From positions 1 through 29,754 of the forward strand of contig JAEYYV010000360.1 of the NCBI GenBank assembly GCA_023428295.1: DNA of 29,754 nucleotides, written 5' to 3'. Source of the DNA: Pseudomonadota bacterium. Its GTDB lineage: Bacteria; Myxococcota_A; Polyangia; Haliangiales; Haliangiaceae. Positions 8,383 through 16,669 of this stretch are shown here, one piece after another. A model generated the notes under the pieces. The model ran no database searches and had not been told where the DNA came from. It saw only the letters and a list, made by a program, of their open reading frames with translations. The position numbers were made by a program, and so were the translations under genes. The first letter of the stretch is position 1; every line of letters begins with the position of its first letter.

Positions 8383-10728
8383 GTGTTACCCCCGAGGGCG
8401 GTGACTCGTCACGTGATCTGTCTGATCGCGCTCCTCGTGGGCGCGTGCGGAGGAAAGAAAGAGAACGCGCCTGGTGATGCGACCGCCACGTCGCCGCCGC
8501 CGAGCGACGTCGCAGCACCGAGCGATGCGGTCGACGACGCGATCGCCATCGACGCAGCAGCGCAAGCGCCGGTGCGCGCGGAGCACGCGGTGTTCGACCT
8601 GGTCGACAATCGACACGGCGCACATCGCATGGTCGCGGGCGACCTCGTGATCGACGCGAGCGGCGTTTCGTTCGCGCGATACACGAGGTTCGGCGTGCCG
8701 GTGCGCCGGTGGAAGCTCGGGCAAACCGTGGACGGTCAGCGCGTCGCGCTCGCCGACAAGATCGCGCTCCTCGAGGTGCCGCTGACCGTCGAGCAAGCGC
8801 GGACGAGCACGCAGCTCTCGATGCGTGTCTACGCGAGCACGGAGATGGCGATCGAGCTCAAGGTCAACGGACGCAAAGCGAGCAAGGACGCACGCGCCGA
8901 TCTCGAACCGGGGTGGCAGACGATCGCGCTCGCCGTCGAGGCCGGCCGCTTTGTCGTCGGCGAGAACCAACTCGCTCTCGAGAGCCGCAAGCGCACCGTC
9001 AAGGACAGCAAGCCCGACAAGAGCAAGAAGGTGGACACGCAGCTCGGCGTACAGTGGATGCGCGTCGGGGCTCCGCAGCCCATCGACGACCGCGATCCGC
9101 GAGCGGCAGCGGTGTTCGATGCAACGGCGCACGCGATCCTCCTCGACAAGGACGCGACGCTGACGTGGTTCGTGTCGCTGCCCGATGGCGCGCACGTGGT
9201 CGCCGACGTGTCGCCTGGCTGCTCGATCGAAGTGCGCGCGCGTCCGAGCGCCGATGCGTTTGCAGGCGGCGCGCTCGCGGGCGCAGGCAGTCGCGTGGAT
9301 CTCACCGCGATGGGCGGCAAGGTCGTCGCCCTCTCGTTCACCACGCGCGAGTGCGAGCGCGCCACGATCGCGACGCCACGGATCACGCTCGGCGGGGCCG
9401 CGCCCGAACGGCTCGCGAAGGCACCGCCACCGAAGTACATCGTGCTCTGGGTGATGGACGCGCTGCGCGCGGATCGCGTTCCGACGTTCACGCCGGGCGC
9501 GCGCGCGCAGACGCCGAACTTCGACGAGCTCGCGAAGACGAGCGCCGTGTTCCGCCAGTACTACGTGCAAGGCAACGAGTCGCAGACATCGCACTCGTCG
9601 GTGTGGACCGGCGTCTACCCAGCAGTTCACAACGTCCGCATGGCCGGCGTCGGCGGCGTGTGGGCCATCGACAAGAAGTTTGACGTGATCGCGAACTTGC
9701 TGTCGTCCGAAGGCAACATGATGACCACCGCGGTGACGGGCAACGGCTTCGTCAACGACGCGGGCGGCTACGCGCGCGGCTTCAAGGAGTTCCGCAACAT
9801 GATGCGCGAGAAGGGCGTCATCAACGGCGTCATCTACGGCGCGACGATCGTCGACGCGGCGCTCAAGCAACTCGATCGCGCGCGCACCGAGCCGACCTAT
9901 CTCTTCCTCGGCACGATCGACACGCACGGGCCATGGATCGCGCGCAAGCCGTGGATCGATATCTACTCGCCGGGCCGCTACGACGGTCCGTTCAAGGACT
10001 ACGGCACCTCGAAGGAGCTCGGCTTCAAGACGGGCTCGATGGGTTGCTCGATCATCCCGCCGCCCGCCGACATCGAGCGCCTGCGCGCGATCTACGACTC
10101 TGCGATCTCGTATCAGGACCAACAGCTCGGCCGCTTCGTGGAGCAGCTGCGCACGTGGGGCATCTGGGACGAAACGATGCTGCTGGTCACCGCAGATCAC
10201 GGCGAAGAGTTCTTCGAGGACCGTCGGTGCGGTCACGGCGGCTCGCTGCGCGACACGCTGATCCGCGTACCGCTCCTCGTGCACGACCCCGCGCGCTTCC
10301 CCGGCGGCACGATCATCGACGAGGGCGCGGAAGGCGTGGACGTGTTCGCGACGATCGCCGACGCGATGGGCCTGCCGATCCCCGAGCAGGTGCAAGGCCA
10401 CTCGCTCGCGCCGCTCGCACAGGGCATCGGCCGCGGTTGGCCGTCGCCGTCGTACACCTCGATGTACGAGTACGCGCACGCGATGCGCATCGGTCGCTGG
10501 AAGATCCGCGTGCCCAAGACCGGCGTGCCGATCATCTCGGACATGAAGGACGATCCAGGTGAGATGAAGGAGCTCTCCGCAGAGCGGCCCGTCGAGCGAC
10601 GCATGCTCACGGACAACATCGGCCTCTTCCTCGCGCTCCGCACGAAGTGGAAGAAGACCGGGTGGGGCGTGGTCACCAACGTGACGTTGGCCGGTGCGGA
10701 AGCGCTCGACGAGGCGACGAGTCCGTGA
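8383..10728 (+). CDS. Sulfatase/alkaline-phosphatase-superfamily lipoprotein
   Basis: This encodes 781 residues from the GTG at 8383; the GTG at 8401 is an alternative that shortens the signal by six residues. The N-terminus is a lipoprotein signal (HVICLIALLVGAC, lipid-bearing Cys22) followed by an Asp/Ala/Pro-rich linker. Residues about 65-345 hold beta-rich segments that may be a carbohydrate-binding-like sandwich. The catalytic domain begins at YIVLWVMDALRADR (352-365, metal-binding Asp359) and includes THGPW (His515), TADHGEEFFED (Asp605, His606) and RCGHGG. The nucleophile region reads GNESQTSHSSVWTGVYP (397-413) in place of the sulfatase CxPSR signature. It therefore lacks the usual formylglycine Cys and the Pro/Arg, leaving Ser400 or Thr402 as candidate nucleophile. 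Phosphodiesterase or phosphotransferase activity on a surface substrate is as likely as sulfatase. Its stop overlaps the start of the PHP gene (GTGA), indicating coupled translation. Confidence 0.87.
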   Translation: MLPPRAVTRHVICLIALLVGACGGKKENAPGDATATSPPPSDVAAPSDAVDDAIAIDAAAQAPVRAEHAVFDLVDNRHGAHRMVAGDLVIDASGVSFARYTRFGVPVRRWKLGQTVDGQRVALADKIALLEVPLTVEQARTSTQLSMRVYASTEMAIELKVNGRKASKDARADLEPGWQTIALAVEAGRFVVGENQLALESRKRTVKDSKPDKSKKVDTQLGVQWMRVGAPQPIDDRDPRAAAVFDATAHAILLDKDATLTWFVSLPDGAHVVADVSPGCSIEVRARPSADAFAGGALAGAGSRVDLTAMGGKVVALSFTTRECERATIATPRITLGGAAPERLAKAPPPKYIVLWVMDALRADRVPTFTPGARAQTPNFDELAKTSAVFRQYYVQGNESQTSHSSVWTGVYPAVHNVRMAGVGGVWAIDKKFDVIANLLSSEGNMMTTAVTGNGFVNDAGGYARGFKEFRNMMREKGVINGVIYGATIVDAALKQLDRARTEPTYLFLGTIDTHGPWIARKPWIDIYSPGRYDGPFKDYGTSKELGFKTGSMGCSIIPPPADIERLRAIYDSAISYQDQQLGRFVEQLRTWGIWDETMLLVTADHGEEFFEDRRCGHGGSLRDTLIRVPLLVHDPARFPGGTIIDEGAEGVDVFATIADAMGLPIPEQVQGHSLAPLAQGIGRGWPSPSYTSMYEYAHAMRIGRWKIRVPKTGVPIISDMKDDPGEMKELSAERPVERRMLTDNIGLFLALRTKWKKTGWGVVTNVTLAGAEALDEATSP

Positions 10729-11933
10729 CCGAGTTGCGTCGCGACTCGGCGCGTGCGTTGCTGGTCGCGCTCCTGCTCGAAGCGGGCTGCGCCACGCCCG
10801 ACGTCGCGCCGCCGACCGCGCCGGCGCCGATCCCCGACGACGCCGCGCTCGTCTCGCTTCCCGACGATGCGCCACCCGATGTGACGCCACCACCGGATGT
10901 GACGCCCGACGCCGCGGAGCTGCCAGCGATCGCCGTCGATGCGGGCCCCGAGGTGTGGCTGCGCGGATCGACGCATGTCCACGCGAAGCCGTCGGGCGAC
11001 AGCGTCGAGCCGATCGCGAACGTCATCCGCTGGTACGAGACGCGCGGCTACGACTTCATCTTCCTGACCGATCACAATCGCGTCAGCGAGATCGATCCGG
11101 CGATCTCCACCGCGGGGCAGATCGTGCTGCGTCCCGTCGAGCCAACGAAGCTCATCGTCTTCTCCGGCATCGAGCTCACGCACAACCCGAGCGATTGCAT
11201 CCCGCCCGGCGACGCGAGCGGCAAGTGCCGCATTCACGTGAACCTGCTCGCTCCCACGGCGCGGCCCGTCGGAAAGATCACGTGGGCCAATCGCAAGACG
11301 CGCGATCGCCTCGAGAAGTACGACGCCGCGCTCGCGCAGCAGCAGCTGCTCGGCGGCCTCCCGCAGCTCAATCACCCGAACTGGTTCTGGGGCCTGACAC
11401 CCGACGTGCTCACCGAGCTCGCGCGCCGCGGCTTCGGGCTCGTCGAGATCGCGAACTCCGCTTTTGCATCGTGGAACGATGGCGACGCCGATCATCCGAG
11501 CATGGACACGCTGTGGGACGCCGCGCTCGCGCACGGCGTGACGCTGTGGGGCGTGGCCTCGGACGACGCGCACGACTACGGTCGTTCGGGCGGCAAGTAT
11601 CCGGCGGGCGGCGGATGGATCGTCGTACGAGCGCAACGCGATCCCACCGCGATCCTCGCCGCGATCCGCGCGGGCCGGTTCTACGCGAGTAACGGCGTCG
11701 AGCTCGCGCGCGCCGAGGTCGACAAGGACGAGCTCGTCGTGGAGCTCGCGCCAAAACAGAAGGCGACGATCCAGTGGATCGAGAACGGCAAGCGCGTCGG
11801 CCGCGTGACCACGCGCATCGCGAAGCGCGCGCTTCCGTCCACGGGGTACCTCCGCGCCATCGTCACGCGCGAGGACGGCAAGCGCGCGTGGGTGCAGCCC
11901 GCGAAGAAAGCGACTCCGTCGTCCGTCCAGTGA
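10725..11933 (+). CDS. PHP-domain metallohydrolase, CehA/McbA-like, exported
   Basis: This encodes 402 residues. The GTG start at 10725 overlaps the TGA of the preceding gene, so translation is probably coupled. The N-terminus has Arg residues, the hydrophobic stretch ALLVALLLEAGC and Cys22. This looks like a lipoprotein signal, though Glu at -3 departs from the lipobox. A Pro/Asp/Ala spacer (23-75) like that of the upstream protein follows. The PHP domain carries its metal ligands: His84 and His86 (GSTHVHAKPSGDS), Asp116/His117 (FLTDHN), Glu150 (GIELTH), His217 (LNHPNW) and Asp281/His283 (SDDAHDYG). The order and spacing fit the CehA/McbA family of metal-dependent hydrolases, within the PHP phosphoesterase superfamily. 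The C-terminal part of about 90 residues is beta-rich. It probably hydrolyses a phosphoester or carbamate-type ester outside the cytoplasm, perhaps the product of its partner. Confidence 0.88.
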   Translation: MTELRRDSARALLVALLLEAGCATPDVAPPTAPAPIPDDAALVSLPDDAPPDVTPPPDVTPDAAELPAIAVDAGPEVWLRGSTHVHAKPSGDSVEPIANVIRWYETRGYDFIFLTDHNRVSEIDPAISTAGQIVLRPVEPTKLIVFSGIELTHNPSDCIPPGDASGKCRIHVNLLAPTARPVGKITWANRKTRDRLEKYDAALAQQQLLGGLPQLNHPNWFWGLTPDVLTELARRGFGLVEIANSAFASWNDGDADHPSMDTLWDAALAHGVTLWGVASDDAHDYGRSGGKYPAGGGWIVVRAQRDPTAILAAIRAGRFYASNGVELARAEVDKDELVVELAPKQKATIQWIENGKRVGRVTTRIAKRALPSTGYLRAIVTREDGKRAWVQPAKKATPSSVQ

Positions 11934-12023
11934 TCGCACGGCCGCGAGCGTCACGTAGCGTGCGCGTGCACTTCGTGACCGGGTTCGAACAGCCCGAGAC
12001 GCGTGTCGTCGCGAGAGGTCGCG

Positions 12024-14804
12024 CTATGACTTGTTGGTCTTGTCGCCCTGCAGCTTCGCGAACGGGTTGTTCGTGAAGCCCGACACGCCCCAGCCCGGCC
12101 CCGTCTCCTGACGAGGGCCGCGATCGTCGCGGCGCGGACCGCGATCGTCACGCCGCGGACCGCGATCGTCACGCCGCGGACCTTGGCCCTGCCGCTGTTC
12201 GTTGCGCGGACCGTCGTTGCGCGGACCGTCGTTGCGCGGGCCTGGGCCCTGGCGCTGATCGTTGCGCGGACCGCGCTGATCGTTTCGCGGGCCACGCTGA
12301 TCGTTGCGCGGGCCGCGCTGATCGTTGCGGCGCGGTTTGTTCTGCGGGTCGCGATCGCCCTGCGCGTCGGCATGCACGCCGGCATCGCCTTGCTGCTGAT
12401 CGCCCTGCGCGTTCGGCTCTTGGCCGCGCTCGCGCCACTGGCGATTGCCGGGCGGACGATCGCCGTGCGGGCGCTGCTGCGGCACCGGGTTGCCATTCGC
12501 GTCGAGCTGCGGCGGTTGCTGGCGGTTACCGCCACCACGGCCGCGACCTCCGCGACGATTGCCGCCCTGCCCTTGCTGCGGGCCGTCGCCTTGGTTGCGC
12601 GGCTGCTTCGGCGCGGGCTGACCGCCGCGCTTGGCGGACAGCGCGATGCGCTTGCGCGTGTTGTCGACCTCGAGCACGCGAACCGTCAGCTTCTGGCCGA
12701 CCTTCACGACCTCCGCCGGGTCCTTCACGAAGGTGTCCGAGAGCTGCGAGACGTGGACGAGACCGTCGTTGTGCACGCCGATGTCCACGAACGCGCCGAA
12801 CGCGGTCACGTTGGTGACGATGCCCTCGAGCACCATGCCCGGCTTGAGGTCTTCCATCGACGTGACGTCGTCGCGGAACGCGGGCGGGTTGAACTCCGCG
12901 CGCGGATCGCGGCCCGGCTTCGCGAGCTCGGCGGCGATGTCGCGCAGCGTGGGCTCACCGACCTCGTCGGTGACGTAGTTCGAGAAGTCGATCTTGTCGA
13001 CGAGCTCTTGGTTGCCGATCAGCGCGGGCAGCTCGACGCCGAGATCCTTGGCGATCGTCTCGACGAGCGGATAGCGCTCGGGGTGAACGCTCGACGCGTC
13101 GAGCGGGTGCTGCGCGTTTGCGATGCGAAGGAAGCCCGCCGCCTGCTCGAACGCCTTGGGGCCGAGGCCCGAGACATCGAGCAGCTGCTGGCGCGACGAG
13201 AACGAGCCGTTGGTGTCCCGGTGGAGCACGAGCTTCTTCGCGAGCGACTTGCCGATGCCCGCGACGTAGCCGAGCAGCTGCGCGCTCGCGGTGTTGAGCT
13301 CGACGCCGACCTTGTTCACGCAATCCTCGACGACATCGCCGAGCTTCTTGCCGAGCAGCGGCTGGTGCACGTCGTGCTGGTACTGACCCACGCCGATCGA
13401 CTTGGGCTCGATCTTCACGAGCTCCGCGAGCGGATCCTGCAGGCGGCGCGCGATGGAGATGGCGCCGCGGATCGTGAGGTCCAGCTCGGGGAACTCTTCG
13501 CGCGCGAGGTCCGACGCGGAGTACACGCTCGCGCCCGCCTCGTTGACCTGCACGATGTACGGCGCGCCCGGTGCTTCGCGAAGGCCCGCGTCACCGAGCG
13601 TCTTCTTCACGAACGCCTCGGCCTCGCGGCCACCGGTGCCGTTGCCGACGGCGATCGCGCGCGGACCGAAGCGCTGCACGAACGCGAGGAAGTCCTCTTT
13701 GGCGGCCGCGAGCTGCTGGTCGCCTTGCGTGATGTAGATGGTGACCGTGCCGAGGAACTTGCCGGTCGCGTCGATCGCGGCGCACTTGCAGCCCGTGCGC
13801 AGACCGGGGTCCACGCCGATCACGCTCGCGCTACCGAGCGGCGCCGCGAGCAGGAGGTTGCGCAGGTTGCCGGCGAAGATGTCGACGGCGGCGCTGTCCG
13901 AGCGCTGCTTGAGCTCCGCGCGCACGTCGTTCTCGACGGATGGCGCGAGCAAGCGCTTGAGCGAGTCCGCGATCGCGAGGTGCAGCTGGTGCGCCCACGG
14001 CGACTCCTTGTTCATGCGCACGAGGTTCTCGATGCCGTAGCCGACCTTGTCGAAGTCCACGGCGACGCGCGCGCGCAACACGCCCTCGGCCTCGCCGCGA
14101 CGGATCGCGAGGAAGCGGTGCGACGGGATCGACTTCACCGGCTCGTCGTGCGCGTAGTACTGCTCGAACTTCGTCGGCTCGTCGGCCTTGCCCGGCACGA
14201 CCTCGCTGATGAGGACGCCGTGCTCGGCGTACTCGCGGCGAACGAACGTGCGCACCTCGGCGGTGTCGGCGATCTGCTCGGCGACGATGTCGCGCGCGCC
14301 CGCGAGCGCTTCCTCGACGCTGGCGACACCTTCGGTGACAAACGCGGCGGCATCGGCCTCCGGGTTGCCATCGATGCCCTGTCCGTAGATCTTCTCCGCG
14401 AGGGGCCCCAGCCCCTTCTCGCGCGCGACGGATGCGCGCGTCTTGCGGCGCGGACGATACGGCGCGTAGAGATCCTCGAGCTCCGCCTTGGCGGTGGCCG
14501 CGCGCAGCTTTGCCTCGAGCTCCGGCGTCAGCTTTCCTTGCTCGGTGATCGACGCGAGGATCGCCGCGCGCCGGTTCTCCAGGTCGACCAGGTACTCGCG
14601 CTTCTCCTCGATGGCGCGGATCTGGACCTCGTCGAGCCCGCCGGTGCGCTCTTTGCGATAGCGCGCGATGAACGGGACGGTGTCTCCGTCGGCGAGCATC
14701 GCGACCACGGCCGCGACCCCGCGAACATCGAGGCCGAGCTCTCGGGCGAGAGCGGGCACCGGATCGAAGTCGACAGGCGTAGCGGGAGCGGTCTCGTCGG
14801 TCAT
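12024..14804 (-). CDS. tex: Transcription accessory protein Tex (YhgF) with a long repetitive C-terminal tail
   Basis: This encodes 926 residues against about 770 in E. coli. Residues 1-725 are a complete Tex. The N-terminal domain has TVPFIARYRKERTGGLDEVQ (42-61) and LYAPYRPRRKTRA. The YqgF/RNase H-like domain has SVIGVDPGLRTGCKCA and AVGNGTGGREAEAF. The helix-hairpin-helix region has LNTASAQLLGYVAGIGKSLA and VSGLGPKAFEQAAGFLRI. The S1 domain is GMVLEGIVTNVTAFGAFVDI (residues about 654-673) through KRIALSAKRGG. Tex binds nucleic acid and RNA polymerase and influences transcription. The last 200 residues are low-complexity, with RGG-like GGNRRGGRGRGGG followed by tandem NDQRGPR, NDGPR and GPRRDDR units. 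The protein ends in a more ordinary segment (GWGVSGFTNNPFAKL). The tail is probably disordered and RNA-binding. The gene diverges from adenine deaminase. Confidence 0.95.
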   Translation of the reverse strand: MTDETAPATPVDFDPVPALARELGLDVRGVAAVVAMLADGDTVPFIARYRKERTGGLDEVQIRAIEEKREYLVDLENRRAAILASITEQGKLTPELEAKLRAATAKAELEDLYAPYRPRRKTRASVAREKGLGPLAEKIYGQGIDGNPEADAAAFVTEGVASVEEALAGARDIVAEQIADTAEVRTFVRREYAEHGVLISEVVPGKADEPTKFEQYYAHDEPVKSIPSHRFLAIRRGEAEGVLRARVAVDFDKVGYGIENLVRMNKESPWAHQLHLAIADSLKRLLAPSVENDVRAELKQRSDSAAVDIFAGNLRNLLLAAPLGSASVIGVDPGLRTGCKCAAIDATGKFLGTVTIYITQGDQQLAAAKEDFLAFVQRFGPRAIAVGNGTGGREAEAFVKKTLGDAGLREAPGAPYIVQVNEAGASVYSASDLAREEFPELDLTIRGAISIARRLQDPLAELVKIEPKSIGVGQYQHDVHQPLLGKKLGDVVEDCVNKVGVELNTASAQLLGYVAGIGKSLAKKLVLHRDTNGSFSSRQQLLDVSGLGPKAFEQAAGFLRIANAQHPLDASSVHPERYPLVETIAKDLGVELPALIGNQELVDKIDFSNYVTDEVGEPTLRDIAAELAKPGRDPRAEFNPPAFRDDVTSMEDLKPGMVLEGIVTNVTAFGAFVDIGVHNDGLVHVSQLSDTFVKDPAEVVKVGQKLTVRVLEVDNTRKRIALSAKRGGQPAPKQPRNQGDGPQQGQGGNRRGGRGRGGGNRQQPPQLDANGNPVPQQRPHGDRPPGNRQWRERGQEPNAQGDQQQGDAGVHADAQGDRDPQNKPRRNDQRGPRNDQRGPRNDQRGPRNDQRQGPGPRNDGPRNDGPRNEQRQGQGPRRDDRGPRRDDRGPRRDDRGPRQETGPGWGVSGFTNNPFAKLQGDKTNKS
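12112..12335 (-). repeat. In-frame 21-bp and 15-bp tandem repeats encoding the Tex tail
   Basis: Two 21-bp arrays lie within the coding sequence. Units of 21 bp at 12254-12330 encode NDQRGPR-type heptads (about four copies, the first three cleanly in step). Units at 12134-12175 are two exact 21-bp copies, flanked by diverged ones, encoding GPRRDDR. Between them lie 15-bp units encoding NDGPR. All repeat lengths are multiples of three, so copy-number change would lengthen or shorten the tail without a frameshift. Confidence 0.85.
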
Positions 14805-14881
14805 GAGCCGGCGACCGTAGCCGTGTGGCTCGGCTCGGGCAAGGCCACCCGTGCGGGTTCAATCTGTTGTATTCCAGCCAG

Positions 14882-15913
14882 ATGCCGACCAAGACCGTCG
14901 ACACCGCCCGCGCACGCTTGATCCAGAAGCTCCCCAAGGTCGAGCTTCACCTCCATATCGAGGGGACCCTCGAGCCCGAGATGATGTTCTCGCTCGCCGG
15001 CAAGCACGGCGTGGAGCTGCCGTACGCCTCCGTCGATGCGGTGCGCGCGGCCTACAACTTTCACGACCTCCAGTCGTTCCTCGATCTGTATTACGCGGGC
15101 TGCGCCGTGCTGCGCGACCGCCGCGACTTCTACGCGCTCGCGATGGCGTACTTCACGCGCGCGCACGCCGACAACGTCGTGCACGCGGAGCTGTTCTTCG
15201 ATCCGCAGAGCCACACCGATCGCGGCATCCCGATGGAGGTCGTCATCTCCGGCCTGCGCGACGCCATGGACGACGCGCATCGTCGCTACGGCATCACGTC
15301 CGAGCTGATCCTGTGCTTCCTGCGGCACCTCTCCGAGGAGGCCGCGTTCGCGACGCTCGACCAGGCGCTGCCGTTCCGCAAGGAGATCGTCGGCGTCGGC
15401 CTCGACTCCGGCGAGCGCGGCAATCCGCCGACCAAGTTCGCGCGCGTGTTCGCCAAGGCACGCGACCTCGGCCTGCGCGCCGTCGCCCACGCCGGCGAGG
15501 AAGGCCCGGCCGCGTACATCGAGGAAGCGCTCGACATCCTGAAGGTCGAACGCATCGATCACGGCGTCCGCTGCGACGAGAGCCGGGCGCTCGTCGAGCG
15601 CCTGGTGCGCGATCGCATCCCGCTCACGGTGTGCCCGCTGTCCAACCTGAAGCTGTGCGTCGTGAAGGATCTCGCGGACCACAACTTCGCGACGCTGCTG
15701 CGCAAGGGCGTCGCCGTGTGCATCAACTCCGACGATCCGGCGTACTTCGGCGGCTACATCGGCGAGAACTTCCGCGCGACGGCCGCCGCGCTCGATCTCA
15801 CCGCGACGGAGCTGACCACCGTCGCCGAGAACGCCGCGCGCGCGTCGTTCTTGCCCGCGCAGGCAAAGACCGCGCTGCTCAATCGCATCCGCAGCGAGGC
15901 CGCGCGCGCCTAG
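14882..15913 (+). CDS. Adenine deaminase (adenosine deaminase superfamily)
   Basis: This encodes 343 residues. Zinc ligands and catalytic residues are present: His23/His25 (VELHLHIEGTLEPE), His203 and Glu206 (AHAGEEGP), His227 (RIDHGVRC) and Asp284/285. Three features point to the adenine deaminase subgroup known from fungi and Pseudomonas rather than to adenosine deaminase. These are ELFFDPQSHTDRGIP (103-117), HAGEEGP in place of the usual HAGE-A context, and INSDDPAYFGGYIGENF (281-297). The reaction would be adenine to hypoxanthine plus ammonia, in purine salvage. The start at 14882 places the first catalytic motif at the usual distance; the gap to the divergent tex start is 77 bases, with no strong Shine-Dalgarno sequence. 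A small membrane protein gene follows after 4 bases, probably in the same operon. Confidence 0.88.
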   Translation: MPTKTVDTARARLIQKLPKVELHLHIEGTLEPEMMFSLAGKHGVELPYASVDAVRAAYNFHDLQSFLDLYYAGCAVLRDRRDFYALAMAYFTRAHADNVVHAELFFDPQSHTDRGIPMEVVISGLRDAMDDAHRRYGITSELILCFLRHLSEEAAFATLDQALPFRKEIVGVGLDSGERGNPPTKFARVFAKARDLGLRAVAHAGEEGPAAYIEEALDILKVERIDHGVRCDESRALVERLVRDRIPLTVCPLSNLKLCVVKDLADHNFATLLRKGVAVCINSDDPAYFGGYIGENFRATAAALDLTATELTTVAENAARASFLPAQAKTALLNRIRSEAARA

Positions 15914-15917
15914 CGAT

Positions 15918-16586
15918 ATGCCGCTGGCGCTGATCACGCGATTGCGCGCCCGCCGCTGGGCGAACGTGTGCGTGGTCATCCTGCGCATCCTGATCGGCTT
16001 CGCGTTCGTGCCCGCGGCGCTCAAGAAGGTGCTCGGCCAACCGTTCACCGATCCGACGAATACGGGGCCGTTCCACGACTTCCTCCACGGCTTCTACGCG
16101 ACCGGTCACTTCTACACGTTCGTCGGCGTGATGCAGCTGATCGCGGCGGTGCTCTTGTGCACGCAGCGCTTCGCCACGGTCGGCGCGCTCGTGGCGTTGC
16201 CGATCCTCTCCGCGATCGGCGTGTTCTGCTGGAGCACCGGCGTGGTGTTCACGTCGATCATCGTGACGCTGATGTGGCTCGGCACGATCGGCCTCCTCGC
16301 GTGGGACTGGCAGAAGCTCCGGCTCGTGCTGGTGCGCGACGATCGCGAGACCAGCGTGAAGGTCGAGCCGGTGACCTCGCGCATCGACATGCGCCTGTGG
16401 GAGAAGTGCGGCGCGGCGATCATCGCGCTGTACCTCGGCTCCGCGATCGTTCGCGGCGGCGTGTATCGGCCGCGCGGGATGGAGTGGGACGAGCCCGCGT
16501 TCTACGTGATGCCCGCCGTGCTGCTGCTGCCGCTGTGGACGTTCATCGTCGATCAGCGACGGCATCGTCGCGCACGAATCTCCTAG
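15918..16586 (+). CDS. DoxX-like integral membrane protein
   Basis: This encodes 222 residues. The hydrophobic pattern gives four to six membrane helices: about 17-36 (VCVVILRILIGFAFVPAALK), 65-82, 88-107, 110-128, then after a charged cytoplasmic or periplasmic loop two near 163-180 and 195-213. RILIGFAFVPAALKKVLGQPF, with the small-residue helix followed by Lys, is like the first helix of DoxX/DoxD-type proteins, and TGHFYTFVGVMQLIAAVLL resembles their second helix. The function of such proteins is mostly unknown (redox or oxidative-stress links have been proposed for some). It starts 4 bases after the adenine deaminase stop, so is probably co-transcribed. Family assignment is moderate; that it is a real membrane protein gene is strong. 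Confidence 0.78.
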   Translation: MPLALITRLRARRWANVCVVILRILIGFAFVPAALKKVLGQPFTDPTNTGPFHDFLHGFYATGHFYTFVGVMQLIAAVLLCTQRFATVGALVALPILSAIGVFCWSTGVVFTSIIVTLMWLGTIGLLAWDWQKLRLVLVRDDRETSVKVEPVTSRIDMRLWEKCGAAIIALYLGSAIVRGGVYRPRGMEWDEPAFYVMPAVLLLPLWTFIVDQRRHRRARIS

Positions 16587-16669
16587 TGTCGGAGATCCGT
16601 GCGGTGTCGCAGCGGTCACTGGCCATCTGGCGAGGTGTGGCCATGTTCGCGTCGTGTTAGCACCGAAGG

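Noticed and set aside
11934..12023. GGTTCGAA stretch near 11981 resembling a tRNA T-arm, and a weak inverted repeat GTCACG/CGTGAC at 11950-11979
   Set aside because: No acceptor stem, anticodon arm or 5-bp T-stem with a 7-base loop can be built around it. The inverted repeat is only 6 bp with a long loop and no T-run, too weak to call a terminator.
12112..12335. Regularly spaced repeats resembling a CRISPR-like array
   Set aside because: The units are in-frame coding repeats of 15 and 21 bp with no unique spacers; they encode the Tex tail.
12183..14921. A 912-codon open frame on the plus strand, antisense to tex
   Set aside because: It mirrors the tex codons and encodes a His/Arg/Leu/Ala-rich sequence with no domain. 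Long antisense open frames are expected in very GC-rich DNA. The same applies to those at 8386-10893 (-), 559-2010 (+), 20289-22487 (-) and 24900-26288 (+).
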